Below are positions 8,487 through 17,786 of a stretch of 64,000 bases of DNA, one piece after another. Source of the stretch: Phycisphaerales bacterium (lineage in GTDB: Bacteria > Planctomycetota > Phycisphaerae > Phycisphaerales > UBA1924); NCBI GenBank assembly GCA_020853815.1, contig JADYYE010000036.1:62001-126000 (forward strand). Reading direction: 5' to 3'. Every line of letters begins with the position of its first letter. The stretch's first letter is position 1. Made by a program: the position numbers and the translations under genes. A model generated the notes under the pieces. The model saw only the letters and a program-made list of their open reading frames with translations, was not told the DNA's origin and did not search any database.

Positions 8487-9146
8487 TCATGCCGCGGATT
8501 CGGGCTCGCGAGCGATCGCGAACGCGCGGACGGCCAGGTGAACACCGCCGCAGGCGCCGATGACCGCGAGGATGGCGGCGATTCCGAGGCCGATGAGGCG
8601 AGCGCCTTCGCGCCAGCCTTCCATCTTGTCCATGATCGGCGCGTTGCGGAAATAGGCGAAGGCGGCGGCGATGGCGGCGAAGACGAGGGAGTAGACGATG
8701 GCCTTGGCGAGCGTGACGGCGGCGGGGCGTGAGTACCAAACCTCGCTGATGGCGGCCAGGGCGTAGAGGGTTCCGGCGACTCCGAGGCGCGCGAGCATAA
8801 AGGGCTTGAGATTCAACCCGGCGTGGACTTTGTTGGCGCCGAGCCAGGCGAGCACGCCGCCGGTCATGATGAGGCCCGCGATACACAGGATCGTGAGTCC
8901 GGGGCCGTCGGCGAACTTACCCCGGGCGACCAGCAGGCCGAACACGCAGGCGAGGATGGTGACGATCTCGAAGCCGACGAGCGGCCACGCGATGCGCGGC
9001 CAGAGCCCGGCGAGCCCCCAGTACGCGCCCGCGAGCGCGGAGAGAAGCGTCAGGCCGCAGAGCAATCCTGTTAGTCCGCGGATCAGTCCGGGCACCTGAC
9101 GCATGGGCGGGATGCAGTTGGCGGCGGGAGCAGAAGCGTCGGTCAT
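8487..9146 (-). CDS. Uncharacterised multi-pass membrane protein
   Basis: A 219-residue protein with about six hydrophobic helices arranged as a compact integral membrane protein. No family motif was recognised. An upstream ATG in frame at 9200 is possible, but the ATG at 9146 (MTDASAPA) is preceded by GGAG at suitable spacing. It lies 88 bases upstream of mutL in the same direction and may be co-transcribed with it; no functional link is evident. The C-terminus is short and charged and probably cytoplasmic. Confidence 0.7.
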   Translation of the reverse strand: MTDASAPAANCIPPMRQVPGLIRGLTGLLCGLTLLSALAGAYWGLAGLWPRIAWPLVGFEIVTILACVFGLLVARGKFADGPGLTILCIAGLIMTGGVLAWLGANKVHAGLNLKPFMLARLGVAGTLYALAAISEVWYSRPAAVTLAKAIVYSLVFAAIAAAFAYFRNAPIMDKMEGWREGARLIGLGIAAILAVIGACGGVHLAVRAFAIAREPESAA

Positions 9147-9861
9147 GCACCAGTCTCCGAGTAATTCAGCACGCCGCGGAGCATTGCGGCCTGGGATCAT
9201 CGCGTGGCGGGATCAAGCGAGCAACTCGTGCCGGCGAGTCACGCGAGAGTGATACATCGGCCAGCGGACCAGGGTTCTCGGCGAATCGCGGGAGTGATCC
9301 TAACGGATCGCGACTTCGCACGCGCGGAGCCTGCGCGGGGCGGGAACGGAATCGGGCGGCGTCTATGGGCTCTTTGACGGGCGTTCTGAACCAAGCTGAT
9401 TGGGCAACCGATGTTCTCGGAACCTGGCGGAGACCGGCGTGAATCTGGGCCGCCTGGCCCGTCGTTCGCGGAGTGAATCGGTTGGTCGGCGGCGACGCGA
9501 CTCCAGCCACGGGTGCGCGCGGCCCGATCTTCATGGCGGAAGCAGCGGGGTTTTCATGAGTTCCAGTGCCAAGAGCCCAGAGTCGTTTCGCTTTTGCGAG
9601 TGTCAAGCACTCGCGCACGTTCGGGCTATGTATGGACGGGTGCTTTCGGCCTGGGCCGTGGACCTTCTGTCGCTTCGCGCGTCGGGTCTCGATCGTCCGA
9701 GCGCGCGCCGCGCCGAGCGGGCGGTGTCACTGGGTCGGATGAGAGTCGGGAGCGATCGCGCGTGGGGTGGGCCGGATTTGCCGCGATGGCGACTGGGGCG
9801 TCGGGCGGCGTGAGGTGTGGTTCATGTGTCCGCGGCTTTGGCGCGGGCGGGAGAAGATGCG
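9147..9861. other. 715-base region without a recognisable gene
   Basis: Open frames exist on both strands (for example 9400-9813 plus and 9166-9618 minus), but their translations are Arg/Ser-rich, lack hydrophobic cores and resemble no known family. The region separates the divergent membrane-protein gene and fliD, so it should hold both promoters. No convincing sigma-54 or sigma-28 element was found by eye. Confidence 0.5.
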
Positions 9862-12720
9862 ATGAGCGGCGTGACTTCCGGCGTCGGACTGTTCAGCGGG
9901 ATCGACCGCAACCAGATCATCGCCCAGCTCTTGCAGCTGGAGGCCAGGCCGCGCACACAGGCCCAGGCACGGCTGGTTCAATTCCAGGCGATCAACGCGG
10001 CGTATCTGGACCTCAGCTCGCGGATGCAGGCGCTCAAGACGGCGTCGAACACGATCCGCACCAAGAACGTCTTCGGCAGCGCGGCGGCGACGAGCTCGGA
10101 CGACAAGGTGCTGACGGCGACCGCGAGCGCCGACGCCGCGGTCGGTTCGTACACGTTCATCGTCGACCGATTGGTCAGCACCCAGCAGCGACTTTCGAAG
10201 GGCTTTGCGGACAAGACGACGACCGGGCTGGGCGCGACCTCGTTCAGCTTCGAGTCCGGCAAGGCGCGGCTGGACCGCGACATGTCGCTGTCGGACCTGA
10301 ACGACGGCAAGGGCGTGGAGCGCGGCAAGGTTGTCATCACGGACTCCAAGGGCAACGCGGCGACGATCGACCTTTCCAAGGCCGCCAGCGTGAACGACGT
10401 GCTGGAGGCGATCAACGGGAACGGCGTGGCGAAGGTGACGGCCAGCGTGCGTGATGGCAAGTTCGTGGTCAAGGACGCCGCGGGCGGCACGAGCGCTTGG
10501 TCGATCAGCGACGCGACCGGATCGACGACCGCGACGAGCCTGGGGATCGCGGCGACCGGCCTGGCGGCGGGCGCGACGTCGACGGGTTCCACGGTCTACC
10601 GCGCTCACAGCGACACGCTGCTCTCGACGCTGAACGATGGCAACGGCGTGTCGATCAAGAGCACGGTCGGCAACGCCGCGTACAACTTCTCGATCAATGT
10701 CGATGGCGACACGATCAAGGTAAATGTCGGAGACATGTACGACACCGACAACAAGCTGACCGAGAGCGCCGTCACGACCATGGGGGGCGTGGTCAAGCGC
10801 ATCAACGACGCGCTGACGGCGGGCGGGCACTCCGAGGTCGTGGCCTCGATCGATGAATCGGGAAAGTTCAAGCTCACGGGCGCCGCGTCGTCGGTCGTCA
10901 CGGTCGCCGAGAACAACAGCACGACGGCCAAGGACCTGGGCATTCTCGGAAACTCGGATGCGAACGGCTTGCTCACCGGCAAGCGGGTCCTGGCCGGGAT
11001 CAACAGCACGCTCGCCAGCACGCTCAACGGCGGTCAGGGGATCGGCGGCGACGGGCAGGTCAATTTCACCACCCGCGACGGGTTCTCGTTCAGCGTCAAC
11101 CTCTCGTCCGACGCGTCGCTCGACGAGATCATGCGCCAGATCGAGACCGCCTCGGGCACCGGCACGAACGGCAAGGCTCGGCTCACGATCAGCGTTGCGG
11201 ACAAGGGCACGGGCCTGCAGGTCACCGACAACACGGGTGGGACGAGCAATCTCTACATCACCGGCTCGCCGCTGGCGGACACGGCGCAGTCGCTGGGCAT
11301 CTCGACGGGCGCGCTGGGCGTGTCGTCGTCGAGCGTGGCGGGATCGAATCTTCAGCACCAGTACATGGCGCGCTCGACGCGTCTGGCCGACCTGAACGCG
11401 GGGAAGGGCGTTGGCACCGGCAAGATCAAGCTCACCGATTCCTCCGGCGCGACCGCGACGATCGACATCGGCGACGACGCCAAGACGCTCGGCGACATCA
11501 TCGACGAGATCAACTCCGCCAGCGGCGGCACGCTCAACCTGGTCGCCTCCATCAACAGCAACGGCGACGGCGTGATCATCAAGGAGCGCACTTCGGGCGG
11601 CACGGTCAAGCTCAGCATCGAGGACCAGTCGGGGAGCGTCGCCAAGTTCCTGGGCATCGCGGGGACCGCCTCGGGCACCGACGCCGCCAATAAGCTCGAC
11701 GGCTCGCTGGAGAAGACGGTGACGTTCGAGGCTTCGGACACGCTCCAGAAGGTGATGGACAAGATCAATGCCGCCGGCGTGGGGGTTTCGGCGACGATCA
11801 TCAACGACGGCTCTTCGGTGGCGCCGTACCGCCTGAGCCTGACGTCGAAATCGACGGGCTCGAACGGTCGGGTGCTGATCGACACCGGCTCGTTCAACCT
11901 CGGGCTCTCGACGATCGACAAGGGGCAGGACGCCAAGGTCTTCTTCGGCTCGACCGACCCGGCCAAGGCCGTGCTGCTGACGAGCTCGACCAACACGCTG
12001 GACGGCGTGATCTCGAACGTGAAGATCGACCTCAAGGGCACGAGCACGGACCCGGAGACGCTCACGATCTCGCGCGACACGCAGGCGATCGAGGACCAGA
12101 TCAAGGTGTTTCTCGACGCGTTCAATACGGCCGTCACGCGCGTCGGCCAGAACATGCGCTACGACGAGGCGACGAAGCAGAAGGGCGCGCTGCTCGGCGA
12201 TTCCACGGCGCTCGAGCTGCGTTCCGCGCTCTTCCGCATGGTGCAGTCGCCCGCCAAGGGCCTGACCGGCAAGTACACGCGCCTGGCCGACATCGGGATC
12301 AAGGTCGGCGACGGCGGCACGCTCTCGCTCGATTCGGACAAGTTCCGCGCGGCGCTGCAGGACGATCCCGAAGCGGTCAAGAGCCTGTTCGTGGCCCGCG
12401 AGGTCGACAGCGACGAGTACATCGACCTCGGCGGCGGCGTGAAGGTTCGCAATCCGAACTTCGGCAAGGAGTTCTCCAAGCTGGGCGTCGCCAGCGCGTT
12501 CGAGGAGTTCGCCAACCGCTATGTCGACAGCGCGACGGGCATCCTCACGCTTCGCAAGAAAGCGATGGAAAATCAGATCGAGGCCCAGAACAAGAGAATC
12601 AACGACTTCACGGCTCGTCTCGAAGACCGCCGGGCGATCCTTGAGGCCCAGTTCATCGCGATGGAGAAGGCGATTGGTCAGATGCAGACGCAGCAGCAGG
12701 CGCTGGGCTCGCTGGGGTGA
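9862..12720 (+). CDS. fliD: Flagellar filament cap protein FliD, enlarged
   Basis: A 952-residue FliD, about twice the usual 450. The N-terminal domain (GLFSGIDRNQIIAQLLQLE) and the C-terminal domain (from about residue 700, ending in the coiled IEAQNKRINDF region) are both present. Between them are four tandem modules of 100-130 residues starting near residues 141, 254, 383 and 508. Each opens with L-x-x-LN-x-G-x-G(V/I) and ends near LGI, as in flagellin-hook IN motifs. FliD forms the distal cap that folds flagellin into the filament. The ATG at 9862 has GGGAGAAG upstream and gives the standard N-terminus, better than the GTG at 9817. fliS follows 61 bases later. Confidence 0.93.
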   Translation: MSGVTSGVGLFSGIDRNQIIAQLLQLEARPRTQAQARLVQFQAINAAYLDLSSRMQALKTASNTIRTKNVFGSAAATSSDDKVLTATASADAAVGSYTFIVDRLVSTQQRLSKGFADKTTTGLGATSFSFESGKARLDRDMSLSDLNDGKGVERGKVVITDSKGNAATIDLSKAASVNDVLEAINGNGVAKVTASVRDGKFVVKDAAGGTSAWSISDATGSTTATSLGIAATGLAAGATSTGSTVYRAHSDTLLSTLNDGNGVSIKSTVGNAAYNFSINVDGDTIKVNVGDMYDTDNKLTESAVTTMGGVVKRINDALTAGGHSEVVASIDESGKFKLTGAASSVVTVAENNSTTAKDLGILGNSDANGLLTGKRVLAGINSTLASTLNGGQGIGGDGQVNFTTRDGFSFSVNLSSDASLDEIMRQIETASGTGTNGKARLTISVADKGTGLQVTDNTGGTSNLYITGSPLADTAQSLGISTGALGVSSSSVAGSNLQHQYMARSTRLADLNAGKGVGTGKIKLTDSSGATATIDIGDDAKTLGDIIDEINSASGGTLNLVASINSNGDGVIIKERTSGGTVKLSIEDQSGSVAKFLGIAGTASGTDAANKLDGSLEKTVTFEASDTLQKVMDKINAAGVGVSATIINDGSSVAPYRLSLTSKSTGSNGRVLIDTGSFNLGLSTIDKGQDAKVFFGSTDPAKAVLLTSSTNTLDGVISNVKIDLKGTSTDPETLTISRDTQAIEDQIKVFLDAFNTAVTRVGQNMRYDEATKQKGALLGDSTALELRSALFRMVQSPAKGLTGKYTRLADIGIKVGDGGTLSLDSDKFRAALQDDPEAVKSLFVAREVDSDEYIDLGGGVKVRNPNFGKEFSKLGVASAFEEFANRYVDSATGILTLRKKAMENQIEAQNKRINDFTARLEDRRAILEAQFIAMEKAIGQMQTQQQALGSLG

Positions 12721-12781
12721 AGCCCGCCTTCCGCGCAGGCCCGGTAAAGTCGCGGTTCCCGAGTTCCGATAGACCCTACCG

Positions 12782-13270
12782 ATGAGTCAGAACGCCAACG
12801 TCAACGCGTACCTCCGCACCAAGGTGCTGACGGCTCCGCCCGAGGAGCTGCGCCTGCTCCTGCTCGACGGCGCGATCAAGTTCGCCGTTCAGGGACGCGA
12901 GGGGCTTGCCGCCAAGAACTACGAATCGAGCTTCAGCGGCATCTCGCAGTGCCGCGACATCGTCGTCGAGCTGATGACCACCATCGCCCCGACGGTCGAT
13001 GCGGAGTTGGCGGCGAAGGTCCGCGGCGTGTTCTCGTTCCTGTTCACGGAACTGACCGAGGCGAGCCTGGAAAAGAACCCGGCGCGCTTGGACAAGGTGA
13101 TCGAGATTCTGCAGTTCGAGCGTGAGACGTGGGTGCTGGCGATGCAGAAGATCGCGCAGGAGCGGGCCGCCGGCACGGCCGGCACGATCACGCCCGCCGC
13201 CAGTGCGCCGGTCTCATCTCCGGCGAGCGGGCCGAACGCGCCGCGCGTGTCGGTCAGCCTGAGTGCGTGA
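12782..13270 (+). CDS. fliS: Flagellin export chaperone FliS
   Basis: A 162-residue, mostly helical protein with the FliS fold: an N-terminal NVNAYLRTKVLTAPPEELRL segment, then LLLDGAIKFA, and a helix pair ending in ERETWVLAMQ. FliS caps the C-terminus of flagellin to stop early polymerisation and delivers it to the export gate. The extra C-terminal 25 residues, rich in Ala, Pro and Ser, are probably disordered. It follows fliD in the common fliD-fliS order, although the flagellin gene itself is not in the window. A strong bidirectional terminator lies 37 bases downstream. Confidence 0.92.
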   Translation: MSQNANVNAYLRTKVLTAPPEELRLLLLDGAIKFAVQGREGLAAKNYESSFSGISQCRDIVVELMTTIAPTVDAELAAKVRGVFSFLFTELTEASLEKNPARLDKVIEILQFERETWVLAMQKIAQERAAGTAGTITPAASAPVSSPASGPNAPRVSVSLSA

Positions 13271-13306
13271 GGGCGTCGGATCAGGATCGAACATTCCAAA
13301 TGAAAG

Positions 13307-13335
13307 CGGGCCGCCCGGAGATTCCGAGCGGCCCG
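13307..13335. terminator. Bidirectional terminator hairpin
   Basis: An eight-base stem CGGGCCGC/GCGGCCCG surrounds an inner CGGA/TCCG stem with a three-base loop. It is followed by TGTCGTTT on the plus strand and by a T-rich stretch on the minus strand. It lies between the convergent fliS and TlpA-like genes and could end both transcripts. Confidence 0.8.
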
Positions 13336-13367
13336 TGTCGTTTGATTCTCGCGCGACGGCGCGGCGC

Positions 13368-14024
13368 TTACTTCTTGGCGGGCTTGTCGGCGTGGGGCTT
13401 GTCCTTCTTGGAGTCGCCGCCCGCGAGTTCGGCGAGCTTGTTCGAGAACTCGTCCTTGGCGGGATGCCCGATGAACGCGACCTTGCCATCGCCGTCAACG
13501 ATGAAGGCGCAGGGGATGCCGTTCTGTCCGGCGGCCTGCATCCAGTCCTTCGACATCTCGCGATCGGAGTCGAACGCGACGCGATAGCCCATCTCGTCGC
13601 CCTTCTCCTTCACGAACTTCTCGACCTTGTCCTGTTTGGACTTGGCGTCGTCGCCGCGTTCGGAGGCGGCCACGCCGATGAATGCGACGTCCTTGTATTC
13701 CTTCTGGAGCTCGGTGAGGTGGGGGATGTTCTTGATGCACGGGCCGCACCAGGTCGCCCAGAACTCAACCACGTACACTTTGCCCTTCTCGAAGCCGGTG
13801 ATCTGCTCGCCCTTGACCCAGGCGTCGATCTTGAGCTCGGGCGCCTTGTCGCCGACCTTCAGCGTGACGGCCGGCTTCTCCGCGTCCTTCTTCTTCACGT
13901 CGGGCTTGCCGGCGGGCTGGGCCTGCTTGGGCTTGGCCTGGTCGGCGGGCTTCGCGCCGTCCTGGGCGAGCGCGGCGGTGGGAAGAACGAGCGCGAGAAT
14001 CGACGCGGCGACAATCCGTTTCAT
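13368..14024 (-). CDS. Exported TlpA-like thiol-disulfide oxidoreductase
   Basis: A 218-residue protein with a signal peptide (residues 1-20, ending AALA) and a Lys/Pro/Ala-rich linker. A thioredoxin-fold domain follows, with WCGPC (Cys93 and Cys96) in VEFWATWCGPC and the cis-proline loop GIPCAFIVD. It probably reduces or exchanges disulfides in the periplasm, as TlpA/ResA proteins do in cytochrome c maturation, but no cytochrome gene is nearby. The frame is open to 14213; the ATG at 14024 gives the signal peptide and has GGAG upstream. A cysteine next to the cis-proline (IPC) is unusual. A second WCPPC protein lies at 56371-57801. Confidence 0.85.
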   Translation of the reverse strand: MKRIVAASILALVLPTAALAQDGAKPADQAKPKQAQPAGKPDVKKKDAEKPAVTLKVGDKAPELKIDAWVKGEQITGFEKGKVYVVEFWATWCGPCIKNIPHLTELQKEYKDVAFIGVAASERGDDAKSKQDKVEKFVKEKGDEMGYRVAFDSDREMSKDWMQAAGQNGIPCAFIVDGDGKVAFIGHPAKDEFSNKLAELAGGDSKKDKPHADKPAKK

Positions 14025-14190
14025 ACCGGTGGGCTCCATGACGGCGTGCAAGGCGTGCGGCGCTCGGCCCGGCCGTCCCGGGCAGCGCTCTTCACAGAAT
14101 ACCGAGCCATCGACACCGAGTTCGCGCCGGCTAGACATGTTGGCGCAAATCCCGAGCATTGAAGACAGGCAAGTGCGTTGTTCGTGCGAA

Positions 14191-15423
14191 TCAATCCCGA
14201 GCGACGGCCTCAAAGGCGGCGCCCCACTGGGCGACCAGATTGCCCAGAAGGAGGCCGGCGCTGACGTTGGAGCCCGCGTGGCGCTCCGCGTTTCGGATGT
14301 GGTCGAGGGCCGCCAGCCAGAACGGGACGCGCGGGCCGCCCTCGCGAAGCCCGGCGCGGCAACGCTCGGCGAGCATGCGGAAGAGCACCTCCATGGCGGC
14401 GTGGTTGGCGGCTTCCTTGCTGGCGTTGGCGTCGCGCTTCACGAACGCCGCGGACCACTCCTCGACGAGCGAGGTCATGGCGGGGCCAAGCTCCGGGGCC
14501 GCCCCGCCCTGTTCGAGCGCGGTCAGTTTGGGGTCGATCGCCGCGTGCCACGCGTGCAGGTTGTCGCGCATCGCCTCCAGCAGCGCACCGGGTGAGCCCG
14601 CGGCGTGCGCGAGCAACCAGGTCGCCTGCTCGCGCGGCAACTCAACACCCCGCACCCTCATCCACCTCTTCATCGCGTCGTCGTCGAGCGGTCCGAAAGC
14701 GACGCGCTGCGAGCGGCTGCGGATCGTCGGCAAGAGGCGATCCTCGCTGCAGGTTACGAGAATCGTCACGGTGCCCGGCGGCGGCTCCTCGAGGGTTTTC
14801 AGGATCGTGTTCTGCGCCGATGCGTTGCGTTCGAGCGTTTCGGCTTCGTCGATGATGAACACCTTCGATGCGAGCCCGCCGGGCGTGATGGACGCGGCAC
14901 GGGCCGCGCGATCCGAATAGAAATAGTCCAAGACGTCTTTCGGAAACTTGACGAGCTTCTGGTTCCTGACCTTGGGTTCAGGATGGAACCGAGCGAGCTC
15001 TTTCACGATCACATGTAGGTCCGGGTGGGTGCCGCTCTTGAGCAATCGCGCGACCTGACTTGTGGCGTCGGGCTCAATGAATCCGTCGGCGCCCGCGCGG
15101 CTGGTCGGATCAAGCAGCGTGGCGGCGAAGGCGACGGCGGCGGTGAACTTTCCCACGCCCGCCGGGCCGTGGAAGAGCCATGCGTGGTGCATCCGCCCGC
15201 TGGCGAGTGTTTTCTGGAGCACGTCGATGGCGCGGGTCTGGCCGACGACATCGCGCATGGAGCCGACAACCACCGGCGGGAGTTCTGCGCGCTTCTTGGC
15301 GGGCGATTCTTCGATCAGGCCCGCGCCCTTGGCGCGCGAGGAAGACCTGCCCGTTGATTTGCCCGCGGGCTTGGCGGCGTCGGACTTCGACGCGGGGGAC
15401 TTGATGGACGGGGACTTGGCCAC
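14191..15423 (-). CDS. holB: DNA polymerase III delta' subunit (HolB-like clamp loader)
   Basis: A 410-residue AAA+ protein. After a basic, low-complexity N-terminal tail of about 45 residues come VVGQTRAIDVL, the Walker A-like GPAGVGKFT, a Walker B region FIIDEAETL, NTILKTLEEPP, and SRSQRV at the position of the SRC sensor motif. The set fits delta'/DnaX-type clamp-loader subunits rather than a general AAA+ protease. Delta' acts in the clamp loader that opens the beta ring. The family is often paired with tmk, but here the neighbours are unrelated. The serine in place of the SRC cysteine is tolerated in many bacteria. Confidence 0.85.
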   Translation of the reverse strand: MAKSPSIKSPASKSDAAKPAGKSTGRSSSRAKGAGLIEESPAKKRAELPPVVVGSMRDVVGQTRAIDVLQKTLASGRMHHAWLFHGPAGVGKFTAAVAFAATLLDPTSRAGADGFIEPDATSQVARLLKSGTHPDLHVIVKELARFHPEPKVRNQKLVKFPKDVLDYFYSDRAARAASITPGGLASKVFIIDEAETLERNASAQNTILKTLEEPPPGTVTILVTCSEDRLLPTIRSRSQRVAFGPLDDDAMKRWMRVRGVELPREQATWLLAHAAGSPGALLEAMRDNLHAWHAAIDPKLTALEQGGAAPELGPAMTSLVEEWSAAFVKRDANASKEAANHAAMEVLFRMLAERCRAGLREGGPRVPFWLAALDHIRNAERHAGSNVSAGLLLGNLVAQWGAAFEAVARD

Positions 15424-15513
15424 GGAAAAAGCGTAGCTTGATCCCTTCGCGCGTGCGAGAACGATCCCCCTCCCCGGCGGGCCGACGCACGCGCCCGGCT
15501 TGGTCCGCTCTCT

Positions 15514-16470
15514 TTAGCTCCCGACGTTGTATTCCTTGACGCTGAGCTTGGCGTCTTCCATGAGGTAGAGCCCGACGAGCCAATCACCGGCGAGGTAGGG
15601 CTTGACACCGAGCTTGCCCTCGATCGTGCCGTAGGTCGCCAGCCGCTCGCTGGCGGTCGCGACCTTGGCAAGCTTGACCTCGATGGCATCGTAGGGCGTG
15701 GGGGGGATGCCGATGCAGCAGCCGTCCCATTGGTTGAGCATGGAGAGCAGTTCGCGCGGTTGCTCGACGAACATGGGATACGCGACGTAGCCGGCGATGC
15801 GCACGAACTTCCCGTCGAACATCATGATTCGACCCGGGAGTTCTTTCTTGCCCTGCTGGGGCTTGTAGACCTCTTCGGCGGAGGTCAAAAGCTCCCACGG
15901 AAGGACATAGGGGTCGTCCTGGGTGCCGGCGCCCTTGATGGTGAATCGCCCGTCGATCAGCATCGAGCCGTCGTCCTTCTTCTCGACCTTGGCGGCGGGA
16001 AGGGGCGCGGCCTCAGGCGCGGCGAGCGGGTTCTCTTGCTTGTCCGCCGCGGGATCGGCCGGCTTGTTCTCCAGAACGCTCGGCTCCTCTGGCCTTGCTT
16101 CCGCGGGCTTGGTCTCCGCCGGCTTGGTCTCCGACGGCTTTGTCTCCGTTGGTTTGGTCTCGACGGGCTTGACCTCGGCTGTTGCGGGCGTGGGTTCCGC
16201 AGGCTTGGACTCGGCGTTCGGCTCTGGTTTGGTCTCGGGCTTGGCTTCCGGTTTGGAATCCGGCGCGGGGTCGGGCTTGACCGGAGCGCCTGTCTCCTTG
16301 ACCGGACTCCGCTCGCTGGGCTCGGGGAGCGGTTCGGTGGGCGGGTGCGTCGTGGCCGCCGGCCCGCCGGTCGGAATCGACTTGGGCGAAGAGACGCCGC
16401 GGTCGGTCCAGAGGAGCGTCGCCACAGCGCCGATCAAGAGCAGTCCGATGATCGCCCAGAACACTCTCAT
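15514..16470 (-). CDS. Membrane-anchored periplasmic protein with DUF3299-like domain
   Basis: A 318-residue protein with an N-terminal signal anchor (about residues 4-21) and a long linker rich in Lys, Pro, Glu and Thr with repeated ETKP units. A folded C-terminal domain contains VRIAGYVAYPMF and CCIGIPPTPYDAIEV. The latter pattern resembles DUF3299, an exported family of unknown function often encoded next to ABC/FtsX transporters. Here the ABC permease and ATPase genes lie immediately upstream in the same direction (32 bases), so the three probably form one transcription unit. The DUF3299 call is from motif memory and is tentative. Confidence 0.6.
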   Translation of the reverse strand: MRVFWAIIGLLLIGAVATLLWTDRGVSSPKSIPTGGPAATTHPPTEPLPEPSERSPVKETGAPVKPDPAPDSKPEAKPETKPEPNAESKPAEPTPATAEVKPVETKPTETKPSETKPAETKPAEARPEEPSVLENKPADPAADKQENPLAAPEAAPLPAAKVEKKDDGSMLIDGRFTIKGAGTQDDPYVLPWELLTSAEEVYKPQQGKKELPGRIMMFDGKFVRIAGYVAYPMFVEQPRELLSMLNQWDGCCIGIPPTPYDAIEVKLAKVATASERLATYGTIEGKLGVKPYLAGDWLVGLYLMEDAKLSVKEYNVGS

Positions 16471-16502
16471 GGCTCAACTCCTCGCCGACGTTCCGGCACG
16501 CG

Positions 16503-17786
16503 CTACGCGAGCGGCTTGAGATTCTTGGCGACCGGCGTGCCATAAGCCATCACCGCCGGGACCAGTCCCGCCAGGGCCGCCAGGGCCACCGCCGCCCCCG
16601 CGACGACGATTGCGACGTCGGGCGTCAGCGTCGGGTGAACCACCAGTCCGAACTTGGCTTTCATCAGAAGCACGACCGACTGGGCCCCAATGAGGCTGAT
16701 GACCAATCCCGCGGCCGCCCCCATCACGCCCAGCACCGCCGACTCGGTCAGCACCAGCCCGAAGATTCGCGGGCGGCTGCATCCCAGCACGCGCAGCACC
16801 GCGATCTGGCGTCGACGCTGCTCCATCGAGTTGTACAGCGCGATCATGATCGAGATCGCGCTCGACACCAGCACCACGCCCGCCATCGCCCGGAACACGA
16901 TGTCGATGTTCCCGACGATCACGAGCAGCTTCCGAGCTTCGTCGGACGGCGACGCGACCATGATCGACGAGTCCTTGCGGAGCATGTCGAAGACCTGGGG
17001 CAGGTTGGCGGGCGCATCCGAGTCGCCGCGGGTCGCGAGGCGAACGTACACGCCGGTCACCTTGCGATCCGCGTCGGTGAGGTCGGCGGCCGATGTGTCG
17101 ACGTGCTGGCCCTGGGCCTCGCGTTCGCGCCGGTCCTGGGCGTGGATGATCCAGGTGCTCTCGACTGAGGTGAACAGGGCGCGGTCGTGTGGCCCGCCGG
17201 TGGGGGCGAGAATGCCGACGACCTCGTACTTGTGCTCGTCGTGGACGTGAGCGCCCTCGCGCGATTCGCCCGTGCCGTGGGTCAGGACGATCTTGTGCCC
17301 GAGCTTCAGGCCGGTCGCTCGTGCCGCCTGTGCGCCGAGAACGACCTGGAAATCACCATCAAACGCTTTGCCGTGGGTGAAAACCCACGCCTCGCCGGGA
17401 TTCGGCCTGAGCTTGGAGAAGAACTCCGCATCGGTCGCCATCACGGGCTGGCCGAGGAAGCTGTCGCCCATCTGGGTGGGGATGGCGTAGCCGTTGTCGC
17501 CCAGGGGCAGCGACTGGCGGAGCTGTTGATAGCGTGCCCAGGGGATCGGCGCCCGTGGCGGGTTGGCGTAGAGCACTCCGTTGAGGAACGACACCATCGA
17601 GGATTGGTCGGCGGAAACGAGCAGGTGCATGTCGCCGCCGCCGCGTCGGAAGGCCTGTTGGGCGGCATCGCGCATCATGAGGAGCACGAGCATGAGCGCG
17701 ACCGCGATCGCGACCAGGGCCGCGGTGGTGACGGTGGAGAAGAGGCGTGCCCGGAGGCTTCGCAGGATGATGGTCCAGTCGTTCAT
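16503..17786 (-). CDS. ABC transporter permease, FtsX/MacB-LolC type
   Basis: A 427-residue protein with one N-terminal helix (about residues 15-40), a large periplasmic domain and three C-terminal helices, the topology of FtsX/MacB-fold permeases. The C-terminal half has the SMEQRRRQIAVLRVLGCSR coupling region typical of the family. The frame is open further upstream, but the ATG at 17786 overlaps the stop of the ATPase gene by four bases (ATGA), which supports translational coupling. Type VII ABC systems do mechanical work across the inner membrane, for example lipoprotein release or export. The substrate is not known. Confidence 0.87.
   Translation of the reverse strand: MNDWTIILRSLRARLFSTVTTAALVAIAVALMLVLLMMRDAAQQAFRRGGGDMHLLVSADQSSMVSFLNGVLYANPPRAPIPWARYQQLRQSLPLGDNGYAIPTQMGDSFLGQPVMATDAEFFSKLRPNPGEAWVFTHGKAFDGDFQVVLGAQAARATGLKLGHKIVLTHGTGESREGAHVHDEHKYEVVGILAPTGGPHDRALFTSVESTWIIHAQDRREREAQGQHVDTSAADLTDADRKVTGVYVRLATRGDSDAPANLPQVFDMLRKDSSIMVASPSDEARKLLVIVGNIDIVFRAMAGVVLVSSAISIMIALYNSMEQRRRQIAVLRVLGCSRPRIFGLVLTESAVLGVMGAAAGLVISLIGAQSVVLLMKAKFGLVVHPTLTPDVAIVVAGAAVALAALAGLVPAVMAYGTPVAKNLKPLA

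Noticed and set aside
6323-8563. A 746-residue plus-strand frame across mutL
   Set aside because: It is the reverse complement shadow of mutL, whose motifs are complete on the minus strand.
9400-9813. A 137-residue frame upstream of fliD
   Set aside because: No recognised motif, Arg/Ser-rich composition and no ribosome-binding site; treated as non-coding.
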